Origin: Klenkia terrae
GTDB taxonomy: Bacteria > Actinomycetota > Actinomycetes > Mycobacteriales > Geodermatophilaceae
DNA: 35,182 nt
Direction: 5' to 3'
Assembly (NCBI RefSeq): GCF_900491935.1
Contig: NZ_UEXK01000004.1
Coordinates: 944,929 to 980,110, forward strand
Position numbers and translations under genes: made by a program. Below the pieces are notes generated by a model that was not told the origin of the DNA, did no database searches, and saw only the letters and a program-made list of their open reading frames with translations. Positions within the stretch are counted from its first letter, which is position 1. Every line of letters begins with the position of its first letter. This document shows, piece by piece, positions 8,075 through 15,467 of the stretch.

Positions 8075-9286
8075 GTGCCCCGCGCCCTGCTCGCCCTGTC
8101 CATCGGTGCCTTCGGCATCGGCACCACCGAGTTCGTCGTCATGGGCATGCTGCCCGAGATCGCGGACGGTCTCGGGGTGTCCGTCTCCGCCGTCGGGCTG
8201 CTGATCAGCGCCTACGCGGTCGGTGTCGTCCTCGGTGCGCCGACGCTCACGGCGCTGGGCGTGCGGTTCACGCCCAAGCAGACCCTGATCGGGCTGATGG
8301 TCGTCTTCGTCGTCGGCAACGCCCTCTCGGCGCTCGCCCCGACCTACGGCACGCTGGTCGGCGCCCGGGTCCTCACCGCGCTCGCGCACGGCTCCTTCTT
8401 CGGCGTCGGCGCGGTCGCCGCGCGCCGGCTCGTGCCGCGGGACAAGGCCACCCAGGCCATCTCGCTGATGATGGTCGGGCTGACCCTGGCCAACGTCATC
8501 GGCGTCCCGCTGGGCACGTTCGTGGCCCAGCAGACCAGCTGGCGGCTGGTGCTGGCGGCGTGCGCGGTGATCGGTCTGGTCACCATCGCCGGGCTGGCGG
8601 CCTGGATGCCGGCGGTCAGCGGGGAGCGGACCGACCTGCGCAGCGAGCTGCGGGCCTTCGGCCGCCGGCAGGTCTGGATGGTGCTGGGCGTGACCATGAT
8701 CGGCTTCGCCGCGCTGTTCGCCGTCTACTCCTACGTCTCCCCCATCCTCACCGAGCTCGGCGGGCTCACCGAGGGCTGGGTGACCCCGGTCCTGGCGCTG
8801 TTCGGCATCGGCACGACGATCGGCACCCTGGCCGGCGGCCGGCTGGGCGACCGGTACGGCCTGCGGTTCGTCGTGGTCGGGCTGCTGGTCAGCGCCGTCC
8901 TGCTGGTCGGGTTCGCGCTGACCGCCCGGACCCCGGCGGCCGCCGTCGTCCTGCTGGTGCTGTTCGGCACCGTGGCGTTCGCGGCCGGCCCGGTCGTGCA
9001 GAACAAGGTGATCGAGGCGGCCCGGGTGCGCGGGGGCTCGCTGGTGTCCGCCGCCAACCAGGGCGCGTTCAACGTGGCCAACGCCCTGGGCGCGGCCCTG
9101 GGCGCCGGGGTGCTGTCGGCCGGGCTGGGCTACACCGCCCCGATCTGGGTCGGCGCGGCGCTCGCGCTGGCCGGGACGGCGGTCTGCCTGGTCGCGCTGC
9201 GCACCGAGCACGTCGACGCCCGGACGCCGGACCCGGTCGTCGCCGACGTCGACACCTGGGAGCGGGTCACCGCCACCGTGCGCTGA
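8075..9286 (+). CDS. DHA1-family MFS exporter (AraJ/YdhP/Cml type)
   Basis: A 403-residue 12-TM major facilitator of the inner membrane. The opening IGAFGIGTTEFVVMGMLPEIA is characteristic of the AraJ/YdhP/chloramphenicol-exporter branch of DHA1. A second motif-A-like loop, GGRLGDRYGLR, lies between TM8 and TM9. Members export sugars, purine-like compounds, chloramphenicol or arabinose analogues, and the substrate here is not predictable. The GTG at 8075 is preceded by AGAGGA; the in-frame ATG at 8027 would add 16 polar residues (MALAGGSPSS...) and lacks a ribosome site. The aldo/keto reductase gene follows 26 bases downstream on the same strand and is likely co-transcribed. Confidence 0.88.
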   Translation: MPRALLALSIGAFGIGTTEFVVMGMLPEIADGLGVSVSAVGLLISAYAVGVVLGAPTLTALGVRFTPKQTLIGLMVVFVVGNALSALAPTYGTLVGARVLTALAHGSFFGVGAVAARRLVPRDKATQAISLMMVGLTLANVIGVPLGTFVAQQTSWRLVLAACAVIGLVTIAGLAAWMPAVSGERTDLRSELRAFGRRQVWMVLGVTMIGFAALFAVYSYVSPILTELGGLTEGWVTPVLALFGIGTTIGTLAGGRLGDRYGLRFVVVGLLVSAVLLVGFALTARTPAAAVVLLVLFGTVAFAAGPVVQNKVIEAARVRGGSLVSAANQGAFNVANALGAALGAGVLSAGLGYTAPIWVGAALALAGTAVCLVALRTEHVDARTPDPVVADVDTWERVTATVR

Positions 9287-9312
9287 CCCGCCCCGCGGGG
9301 TACACCGGAGCC

Positions 9313-10182
9313 ATGACGACGACGGCAGACCGCGCCGGGCAGTTCGCCCTCGGCGACCGCACCGTGCAGCGCATGGGCTACGGCGCCATGCAGCTGGCCG
9401 GACCGCACGTGATGGGTCCGCCGGCCGACCGGGAGGCCGCCGTGGCGGTGCTCCGCCGGGCGGTCGAGCTCGGTGTGGACCACATCGACACCAGCGACTA
9501 CTACGGCCCGCACGTGACCAACGAGATCATCCGCGAGGCGCTGCACCCCTACCCGGAGCAGCTGACCCTGGTGACCAAGATCGGCGCGCGCCGGACGCCG
9601 GAGGGCGAGTGGCCCGAGGCGCTGGGCGCCGACGAGCTGCGGCAGGCGGTGCACGACAACCTCGACCACCTCGGGCTCGACGCCCTGGACGTGGTGAACC
9701 TGCGGATGCCCGGCTTCGCGGAGCCCGTGGAGCGCTCGGTCGTCGAGCCGATGGAGACCATGGCCGCGCTGCAGTCCGAGGGCCTGGTCCGGCACATCGG
9801 GATCAGCAACGTGAGCACCTCGATGCTGGCCGAGGCGCAGTCGATCGCCCCGGTCGTCTGCGTGCAGAACCACTACAACCTGGTGCACCGGGACGACGAC
9901 GCGATGATCGACGCGCTGGCCCGTGAGGGCGTGGCCTACGTGCCGTTCTTCCCGCTGGGCGGGTTCTCCCCGCTGCAGAGCAAGGCGCTGGAGTCGGTGG
10001 CCCGGACGCTGGAGACCACGCCGATGGAGGTCGCACTGGCCTGGCTGCTGGCCCGCTCGCCCAACATCCTGCTCATCCCGGGCACCTCGTCGGTGGCCCA
10101 CCTGGAGTCCAACCTGGAGTCCGCCGCGCGGGTGCTCGGCCCGGCCGAGCTGGCCGAGCTGGACGCCATCGGCGGCCCCTGA
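9313..10182 (+). CDS. Aldo/keto reductase, YdbC/PdxI-like
   Basis: A 289-residue NADPH-dependent reductase with a (beta/alpha)8 barrel. IDTSDYYGP supplies the tetrad Asp and Tyr, and LVTKIGARR the Lys. In the fourth position, where most family members have DLYxLH, this protein has VVNLRMPG: the catalytic His is replaced by Arg. As I recall, the E. coli YdbC (PdxI, pyridoxal reductase) subfamily has a similar NLR segment, and DHIDTSDYYGPHVTNEIIREAL also resembles it, so the change is probably a subfamily trait, not decay. GISNVS and NHYNLVHR are conserved family segments, and IPGTSSVAHLESN near the C-terminus is the NADP-phosphate site. A role in reducing pyridoxal to pyridoxine is plausible but inferred. 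Confidence 0.85.
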   Translation: MTTTADRAGQFALGDRTVQRMGYGAMQLAGPHVMGPPADREAAVAVLRRAVELGVDHIDTSDYYGPHVTNEIIREALHPYPEQLTLVTKIGARRTPEGEWPEALGADELRQAVHDNLDHLGLDALDVVNLRMPGFAEPVERSVVEPMETMAALQSEGLVRHIGISNVSTSMLAEAQSIAPVVCVQNHYNLVHRDDDAMIDALAREGVAYVPFFPLGGFSPLQSKALESVARTLETTPMEVALAWLLARSPNILLIPGTSSVAHLESNLESAARVLGPAELAELDAIGGP

Positions 10183-10187
10183 CACCA

Positions 10188-10223
10188 CGTCCCGCCCCCC
10201 GGCCCGCACCGGGGGGCGGGACG
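10188..10223. terminator. Bidirectional hairpin between aldo/keto reductase and MHS transporter
   Basis: Arms 10188-10202 and 10209-10223 pair perfectly (15 bp, almost all G-C) around a 6-base loop. It sits between convergent stop codons. Confidence 0.87.
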
Positions 10224-10227
10224 GTTC

Positions 10228-11628
10228 TCAGACCGTCTCGGCGACGGACTCCCGCTGGTTGCGCAGGCGCTCGAACTCGGCCTTGTCCAGCGGGACGGCG
10301 TCGGACCTGCCCAGGTCGTCCAGGGCCACCCGGTGGGTCTCCCGCGCCGACCACGCGGCGACGGCGACCGCGATGCCGATCCCGAACACGATGCTGCCGA
10401 CGATCAGGGGCACGTTGGACCCGGGCGGGGCGATCGCCGCGAACAACGACGGCAGGAACGCGGTGATCATCGTGCCGATGTTCTGGCTCACCGCGAAGCC
10501 GGTCACGCGGGTCCGGGTCGGGAAGAGCTCCTGGTAGAAGCTCGGGAACACCGCGTTGTAGCCCTGGTAGACCGACCCCCACATGACCAGGGCGAACACG
10601 AACGCCAGCAACACGTTGTCGATGCTGATCGCGTACAGGTAGGCGTAGGCCATGGCGGTCGAGCCGAGCGAGCCGACGATGATGCAGGGGCGCCGGCCGA
10701 TCCGGTCCGAGAGGTTCCCGACGAACGGGATGAGCACCATGGCGACCAGGTTGCCGACCACCGAGATCCAGAGGTAGGTCGCGGTCGAGAAGCCCACGCC
10801 GTAGGCCTCGCTGGTCGCGTAGGTGGCCCCGAAGACGGTGGCGGTCAACGGCACCGCGTTCATCAGGGCCATGACGACCACCCGCAGCATGTCCAGACCG
10901 TTCTCCTGGACCACCTGCACGATGGGGGCCTTCGGCACCTCGCCGGTGGCGGCCTTCTCCTGGAACGCCGGGGTCTCCTCGACCTTCCGACGCACGACCA
11001 GGCCCACCACGATCACCACGGAGCTGAGCAGGAACGGGATGCGCCAGCCCCAGCTCTGGAAGTCGTCCTCGGGCAGGACGGCGGCCAGCGGCAGGAAGAT
11101 CGCCGCCGCCAGCAGCTGCCCGCCCTGGACGCCCTGCAGGGTGAAGCTGGTGTAGAAGCCGCGCTTGCCGAACGGCGCGTGCTCCATCGTCATCGTGCTG
11201 GCACCGGCGATCTCGCCGCCCACGGCGAAGCCCTGGATCAGCCGCATGAGCACCAGCAGCGCCGGGGCGAGCACGCCGACCTGGCCGTAGGTGGGCAGCA
11301 CGGCGACCAGGAAGGTCGAGATGCCCATCATCAGCATGCAGAGCACGAGCATGTTCTTGCGCCCGTGGGTGTCACCCCAGTGGCCGAGGACGAAGGCGCC
11401 GATCGGCCGGGCCACGTAGCCGACCCCGAAGGTGGCCAGCGAGGCGACGACGGCGACCTGCGGGTCGTCGGCCGGGAAGAACACCGTCGGGAAGACCAGC
11501 GCGGCGGCCTGGGCGTAGATGAAGAAGTCGTAGTACTCCAGCGCACTGCCCAGCCAGCCGCTGAGCGCGGCCTTCACGGGTGTCCGCTTCACGGGCGGGG
11601 CGGCCGGGGGGCTCGGGGTCGCAGTCAT
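10228..11628 (-). CDS. MHS-family MFS symporter, probable shikimate/quinate importer
   Basis: A 466-residue 12-TM transporter of the metabolite:H+ symporter family (ShiA, ProP, KgtP type). Typical segments are SALEYYDFFIYAQAAALVFPTVFF, ARPIGAFVLGHWGDTHGRKN (the MHS form of motif A), RLIQGFAVGGEIAG and GWRIPFL. The ATG at 11628 has AGGAG eight bases upstream; the open frame extends to 11682 but would run through the operator. Substrate assignment rests on context. The promoter carries the same 19-base operator as the shikimate dehydrogenase/dehydroshikimate dehydratase operon, so import of shikimate, quinate or dehydroshikimate is likely (the role of QsuA in Corynebacterium). Another aromatic or dicarboxylic acid cannot be excluded. 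Confidence 0.85.
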   Translation of the reverse strand: MTATPSPPAAPPVKRTPVKAALSGWLGSALEYYDFFIYAQAAALVFPTVFFPADDPQVAVVASLATFGVGYVARPIGAFVLGHWGDTHGRKNMLVLCMLMMGISTFLVAVLPTYGQVGVLAPALLVLMRLIQGFAVGGEIAGASTMTMEHAPFGKRGFYTSFTLQGVQGGQLLAAAIFLPLAAVLPEDDFQSWGWRIPFLLSSVVIVVGLVVRRKVEETPAFQEKAATGEVPKAPIVQVVQENGLDMLRVVVMALMNAVPLTATVFGATYATSEAYGVGFSTATYLWISVVGNLVAMVLIPFVGNLSDRIGRRPCIIVGSLGSTAMAYAYLYAISIDNVLLAFVFALVMWGSVYQGYNAVFPSFYQELFPTRTRVTGFAVSQNIGTMITAFLPSLFAAIAPPGSNVPLIVGSIVFGIGIAVAVAAWSARETHRVALDDLGRSDAVPLDKAEFERLRNQRESVAETV

Positions 11629-11672
11629 GCGCAGGGCTCCTGGATCTATGGCGTCGGTGCCTGGATCGGGCT

Positions 11673-11691
11673 TATGTACCAACTGGTTAGT
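11673..11691 (+). promoter_or_regulatory. Operator 1 of the quinate/shikimate unit
   Basis: TATGTACCAACTGGT followed by TAGT. The core TACCAAC-TG-GTTAGTA is a 16-base palindrome with one mismatch. It lies 45-63 bases upstream of the transporter ATG. Apart from one internal base it matches the site at 12697-12715 in inverse orientation (18 of 19). It is the probable binding site of the TetR protein encoded at 11917-12567. Confidence 0.7.
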
Positions 11692-11916
11692 ACGAACCAG
11701 AGGATGAGGTGGCCCCGATCACCCTGTCAAGGGGACACGGGGTCCAGCGGGTCGCGACCACCCCGGGCAGGACGGCGACGTCGGCCGGGGACGGCCGGCA
11801 GCCGGCGTCCCGACGACGGGAGGGTCGCGAGGCACGAGCGCCCCTCCCCGAGGAGGGACCACCAACGGCTCAGCGCCGGCCGGGCACGGCCCTTGGCCGC
11901 GGTGTGATCCGCAGGA

Positions 11917-12567
11917 TCACGATGAGCACAGATACCCGAGCACCAGGTCGCCGAGCAGCGCGCGCTGGCGGTCCCGCAGCCCGGGGGCGAGCATGTCGCG
12001 GCCGAAGAGCGCGCCGAAGGTGTGCTGGTTCGCCGTCCGGAAGATGCAGAAGCTGCTGATCACCTGGTGGACGTCCAGGGCGTCGGCGTCGGCCCGGAAG
12101 ACGCCGTCGGCCCGGCCGCGGTCCAGGATCGCCCCGAGCACGTCGAGGGCCGGGTTCGCCAGGTTCGACAGCACCGCGGAGCCGGCGATGTGCTCGCCGT
12201 GGTGGATGTTCTCGATGCTGACCAGGCGGATGAAGTCCGGGTGCGCCTCGTGGTGGTCGAACGTGAGGCCGGCGAGCTCGCGGATCGCCTCGACCGGGTC
12301 GAGGTGCTCGACGTCGAGCTGCTGCTCCAGCCCGCGGATCCGGGTGTAGGCGGCCTCGAGGGCGGCGACGTAGAGCTGCTCCTTGCCGCCGAAGTAGTAG
12401 TAGATCATCCGCTTGGTGGTGCTGGTCTTGGCCGCGATGACGTCGACCCGGGCGCCGGCGTACCCCGAGTGCGCGAACTCCTCGGTGGCGACGGTCAGGA
12501 TCTCGGCCCGGGTCCGCTCGGCGTCCCGGGTGCGCTCGGGCGGGGTGCCGGTCGGCTGGGCTGACAC
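11917..12567 (-). CDS. TetR-family regulator of the quinate/shikimate unit
   Basis: A 216-residue DNA-binding repressor-type protein. The N-terminal helix-turn-helix reads RAEILTVATEEFAHSGYAGARVDVIAAKTSTTKRMIYYYFGGKEQLYVAALE (quoted here in spirit: residues about 18-70). The C-terminal ligand domain includes FIRLVSIENIHHGEHI and resembles regulators with a TetR_C_17-like domain. The GTG at 12567 has a clear AGGAGGA site a few bases upstream; the open frame back to 12777 would translate the operator and is rejected. It is divergent from the dehydrogenase gene and co-oriented with the transporter gene. An identical operator core before both target transcripts points to local control. The inducer is probably a pathway intermediate, which is inferred. 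Confidence 0.88.
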   Translation of the reverse strand: MSAQPTGTPPERTRDAERTRAEILTVATEEFAHSGYAGARVDVIAAKTSTTKRMIYYYFGGKEQLYVAALEAAYTRIRGLEQQLDVEHLDPVEAIRELAGLTFDHHEAHPDFIRLVSIENIHHGEHIAGSAVLSNLANPALDVLGAILDRGRADGVFRADADALDVHQVISSFCIFRTANQHTFGALFGRDMLAPGLRDRQRALLGDLVLGYLCSS

Positions 12568-12696
12568 GCCGTCCTCCTCGCTGGTCCGCCCGGGTGGCGG
12601 CGTCCCGAGCCTAGGGCCGGGTGTGCAGGCGCCGCGGGCCGATCCCCCGGGAGGGGTGGTGCCCGGCGTCACGGTGTGGTGTCCTGGGGTGCAGCA

Positions 12697-12715
12697 ACTC
12701 ACCAGTTGGTACATA
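12697..12715 (-). promoter_or_regulatory. Operator 2 of the quinate/shikimate unit
   Basis: Read on the minus strand this is TATGTACCAACTGGT then GAGT, matching operator 1 at 18 of 19 positions. It ends one base before the GGAGG ribosome site (12717-12721) of the dehydrogenase gene, so a bound repressor would cover the promoter start or early transcript. It could also act on the divergent tetR gene, 130 bases away. Confidence 0.7.
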
Positions 12716-12727
12716 CGGAGGTCGCCC

Positions 12728-13612
12728 GTGAGCCCAGCCCGTCCCGGCACCGTCGTCGGGCTGATCGGCTCGGGCATCGGGCCCTCGCTGTCCCCGCAGC
12801 TGCACGAGGCCGAGGCCGACGCGCTCGGCCTGCGGTACGTCTACCGCCGGCTGGACCTCGACGTCCTGGGCAAGGCCCCCGAGGAGGTCGGCGAGCTGGT
12901 CCGGGCCGCGCAGCTGGCGGGCTACGACGGGCTGAACGTGACCCACCCGTGCAAGCAGCTGGTCCTCGAGCACCTCGACGAGCTCTCCCCCGACGCCGCC
13001 GCCCTGGGCGCGGTGAACACGGTGGTGCTCGCCGACGGCCGGGCCGTCGGCCACAACACCGACTGGTCCGGCTTCGCCCGCAACGTCGACCGCGGCCTGC
13101 CCGACGCGGCGATGGACCGGGTCGTCCTGCTGGGGGCCGGCGGCGCGGGGGCCGCGGTCGCGCACGCCCTGCTCACGCTGGGCACCGACCGGCTGACCGT
13201 GCTGGACGTCGACGCCGCCCGGGCCACCGAGCTGGCCCGCGCGCTGACCGGCCGCTTCGGCGCCGGCCGCGCCGGGGGCGGGGACCTGACCGGCCTCGGG
13301 ACGGCGGTGGCCGCGGCCGACGGCCTGGTGCACGCCACCCCGACCGGCATGGCCGCCCACCCCGGTTCGCCGGTGCCGGCGGACCTGCTGCGGCCCGACC
13401 TGTGGGTGGCCGACATCGTCTACCGCCCGCTGGCCACCGAGCTGGTCACCACCGCGCGCGAGCGGGGCTGCCGGGTGCTCGACGGCGGCGGCATGGCGGT
13501 CTTCCAGGCCGTGGACTCCTTCCGCCTGTTCACCGGGCTCGAGCCCGACGCCGACCGGATGCTGGCGCACTTCGCCGCGCTGGTGGACCCCGCGGGCTCC
13601 CCCGTTGGCTGA
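12728..13612 (+). CDS. Shikimate/quinate dehydrogenase, AroE family, catabolic type
   Basis: A 294-residue enzyme oxidising shikimate to 3-dehydroshikimate (and possibly quinate to 3-dehydroquinate). Visible elements are GPSLSPQLHEAEADALG (substrate-binding serines), NVTHPCKQ (catalytic Lys76), HNTDWSGF (Asp112), the dinucleotide loop GAGGAGAA (136-143) and GGGMAVFQAVDSFRLFTG. After the second beta strand comes VLDVD with Asp160, in place of the NRTxxR that binds NADP in biosynthetic AroE. That predicts NAD use, as in the catabolic QsuD/QsuC-type enzymes. The GTG at 12728 has GGAGG six bases upstream. Its end overlaps the dehydratase gene by 8 bases. Location in a TetR-controlled catabolic unit supports a degradative, not aromatic-biosynthetic, role. 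Confidence 0.9.
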   Translation: MSPARPGTVVGLIGSGIGPSLSPQLHEAEADALGLRYVYRRLDLDVLGKAPEEVGELVRAAQLAGYDGLNVTHPCKQLVLEHLDELSPDAAALGAVNTVVLADGRAVGHNTDWSGFARNVDRGLPDAAMDRVVLLGAGGAGAAVAHALLTLGTDRLTVLDVDAARATELARALTGRFGAGRAGGGDLTGLGTAVAAADGLVHATPTGMAAHPGSPVPADLLRPDLWVADIVYRPLATELVTTARERGCRVLDGGGMAVFQAVDSFRLFTGLEPDADRMLAHFAALVDPAGSPVG

Positions 13613-15467
13613 CCGGTCGACCCGGCGGCGGGCGGTGGCCACCGTCTGCCTGTCCGGGACGCTGGAGGACAAGCTGGTCGCCGCGGCCGGCGCCGGGTTC
13701 GACGGCATCGAGGTGTTCGAGCCCGACCTGGTGGCCTCGCCGTGGTCACCGGCCGAGCTGGCCGCCCGCTGCGCCGACCTGGGGCTGGCGATCGACCTGT
13801 ACCAGCCCTTCCGCGACCTGGACTCCACCGACCCGGCCACCGTCGCCCGCAACCGGCGCCGGGCGCGGGCGAAGTTCGACGTCATGGCCGCCCTCGGCGT
13901 GGACACCGTGCTGGTCTGCTCGGCCGTGGCGCCCGACGCGGTCACCGACGACGACGAGCTGGCCGCCCAGCTGCACGCGGCCGCCGAGCTGGCCGGCGAG
14001 CGCGGGCTCCGGATCGCCTACGAGGCGCTGGCCTGGGGCACCCACGTGTCCACCTGGGACCACAGCTGGGACCTCGTCCGCGCCGCCGACCACCCGGCGC
14101 TGGGACTGTGCCTGGACTCCTTCCACGTGCTCTCGCGCGGCGGCGACCCGGCCGGCTTCACCGCCGTCCCCGGGGACAAGCTGTTCTTCCTGCAGCTGGC
14201 CGACGCCCCGCAGCTGTCGATGGACGTCCTGCAGTGGTCGCGGCACCACCGGCTCTTCCCCGGCCAGGGCGCCTTCGACCTGCCCGCCTTCCTCGGCTCC
14301 GTGCTGGCCGCCGGGTACGCCGGGCCGCTGTCGCTGGAGGTCTTCAACGACGTCTTCCGGCAGTCCGACCCGGCCCGGACGGCGGTGGACGCGATGCGGT
14401 CGCTGCTGGCCCTGGAGGCCGCGCTGCCGGTCGACCCGCTGGTGCTGCCCCCCGCCCCGGCCCTGACCGGGCACGCGTTCACCGAGCTCGCCGTCGACGG
14501 TTCCTCCGGGCCGGTGGTGGCCGACGTGCTGGGCCGGCTGGGGTTCGCCCACACCGGGCAGCACCGGTCCAAGCCGGTGCAGCTGTGGGAGCAGGGCAGC
14601 GCGCGGGTGCTGCTGAACGCCGGTGCCGCCCGCCCCGCCGACGGCGAGGCCGCGGTGGTCGCGCTGGCCGTGGAGTCGGTGGACCCGACGGGCTCGGCCG
14701 CCCGGGCCGAGGCGCTGCTGGCGCCGGTGCTGCCGCGAACACGGGGGAACGCCGAGGCCGAGCTGTCCGCGGTGGCCGCCCCGGACGGCACCCAGGTGTT
14801 CTTCGCGCGGACCGGGCCCGACGGGTGGCCGGCGGACTTCCTGCCCACCGGGGAGACCTCCGCCGGCGCCGGGCTGACCCGGACCGACCACGTGGGGCTC
14901 ACCCAGCCCTTCGACGCCTACGACGAGGCCGGGCTGTTCTACGACTCCGTCCTCGGCCTGGACGCCGGCAGCGGGTCCGAGGTCGCCGCGCCGTTCGGCC
15001 TGGTCCGATCCCGCGGGGTCACCACCCCCGACCGCGGCGTCCGGCTGGCGCTGTCCGTGTCGCTGCTGCGCCGCGGCGGCGGCTGGGCGCCGGGGGTGCC
15101 CGACCCCCAGCACGTCGCCTTCGCCACCGACGACGCCGTGGGCACGGCCCGCGCGCTGCGCGCGGCCGGGGCGCCGCTGCTGGCGGTGCCGGCGAACTAC
15201 CACGACGACCTCGACGCCCGCCTGGACCTCGACCCGGCCCTGCTGGCCGACCTGCGCGAGCACGGCCTGCTCTACGACGCCGACGCCGACGGCGCCTTCC
15301 TGCACCTCTACACCGAGGTGCTGGGCGGCCGGGTGTTCTTCGAGGTGGTGCAGCGGCTGGCTGGCTACGACGGGTACGGCGCGGTCAACAGCCCGGTCCG
15401 GATGGCCGCCCACCGGCGGGCCCGTCAGGAGACCCGGGCAGCGGCTCCCAGCACGCGGTCCAGGTAG
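13605..15467 (+). CDS. qsuB: 3-Dehydroshikimate dehydratase fused to HPPD-like VOC domain
   Basis: A 620-residue cytoplasmic enzyme converting 3-dehydroshikimate to protocatechuate, the entry to the beta-ketoadipate pathway. The N-terminal sugar isomerase-type barrel (about 10-265) has a ligand set matching the bacterial QuiC1/QsuB pattern: Glu140, Asp171, Gln197 and Glu245, with His174 and Arg216 as likely catalytic residues. The C-terminal part (about 285-600) is a double VOC module like 4-hydroxyphenylpyruvate dioxygenase, and its His429, His503 and Glu580 occupy the iron-ligand positions. The TTG at 13605 overlaps the upstream stop; a GTG at 13635 (VATVCLSGTL) is an alternative start. Its last 43 bases are antisense to the end of the lactone oxidase gene. 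No protocatechuate dioxygenase gene is in this window. Confidence 0.92.
   Translation: MADRSTRRRAVATVCLSGTLEDKLVAAAGAGFDGIEVFEPDLVASPWSPAELAARCADLGLAIDLYQPFRDLDSTDPATVARNRRRARAKFDVMAALGVDTVLVCSAVAPDAVTDDDELAAQLHAAAELAGERGLRIAYEALAWGTHVSTWDHSWDLVRAADHPALGLCLDSFHVLSRGGDPAGFTAVPGDKLFFLQLADAPQLSMDVLQWSRHHRLFPGQGAFDLPAFLGSVLAAGYAGPLSLEVFNDVFRQSDPARTAVDAMRSLLALEAALPVDPLVLPPAPALTGHAFTELAVDGSSGPVVADVLGRLGFAHTGQHRSKPVQLWEQGSARVLLNAGAARPADGEAAVVALAVESVDPTGSAARAEALLAPVLPRTRGNAEAELSAVAAPDGTQVFFARTGPDGWPADFLPTGETSAGAGLTRTDHVGLTQPFDAYDEAGLFYDSVLGLDAGSGSEVAAPFGLVRSRGVTTPDRGVRLALSVSLLRRGGGWAPGVPDPQHVAFATDDAVGTARALRAAGAPLLAVPANYHDDLDARLDLDPALLADLREHGLLYDADADGAFLHLYTEVLGGRVFFEVVQRLAGYDGYGAVNSPVRMAAHRRARQETRAAAPSTRSR

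Noticed and set aside
9313-10182. Aldo/keto reductase as a decayed pseudogene because the catalytic His is missing
   Set aside because: The frame is full length, the rest of the site is intact, and the Arg variant resembles a known subfamily.
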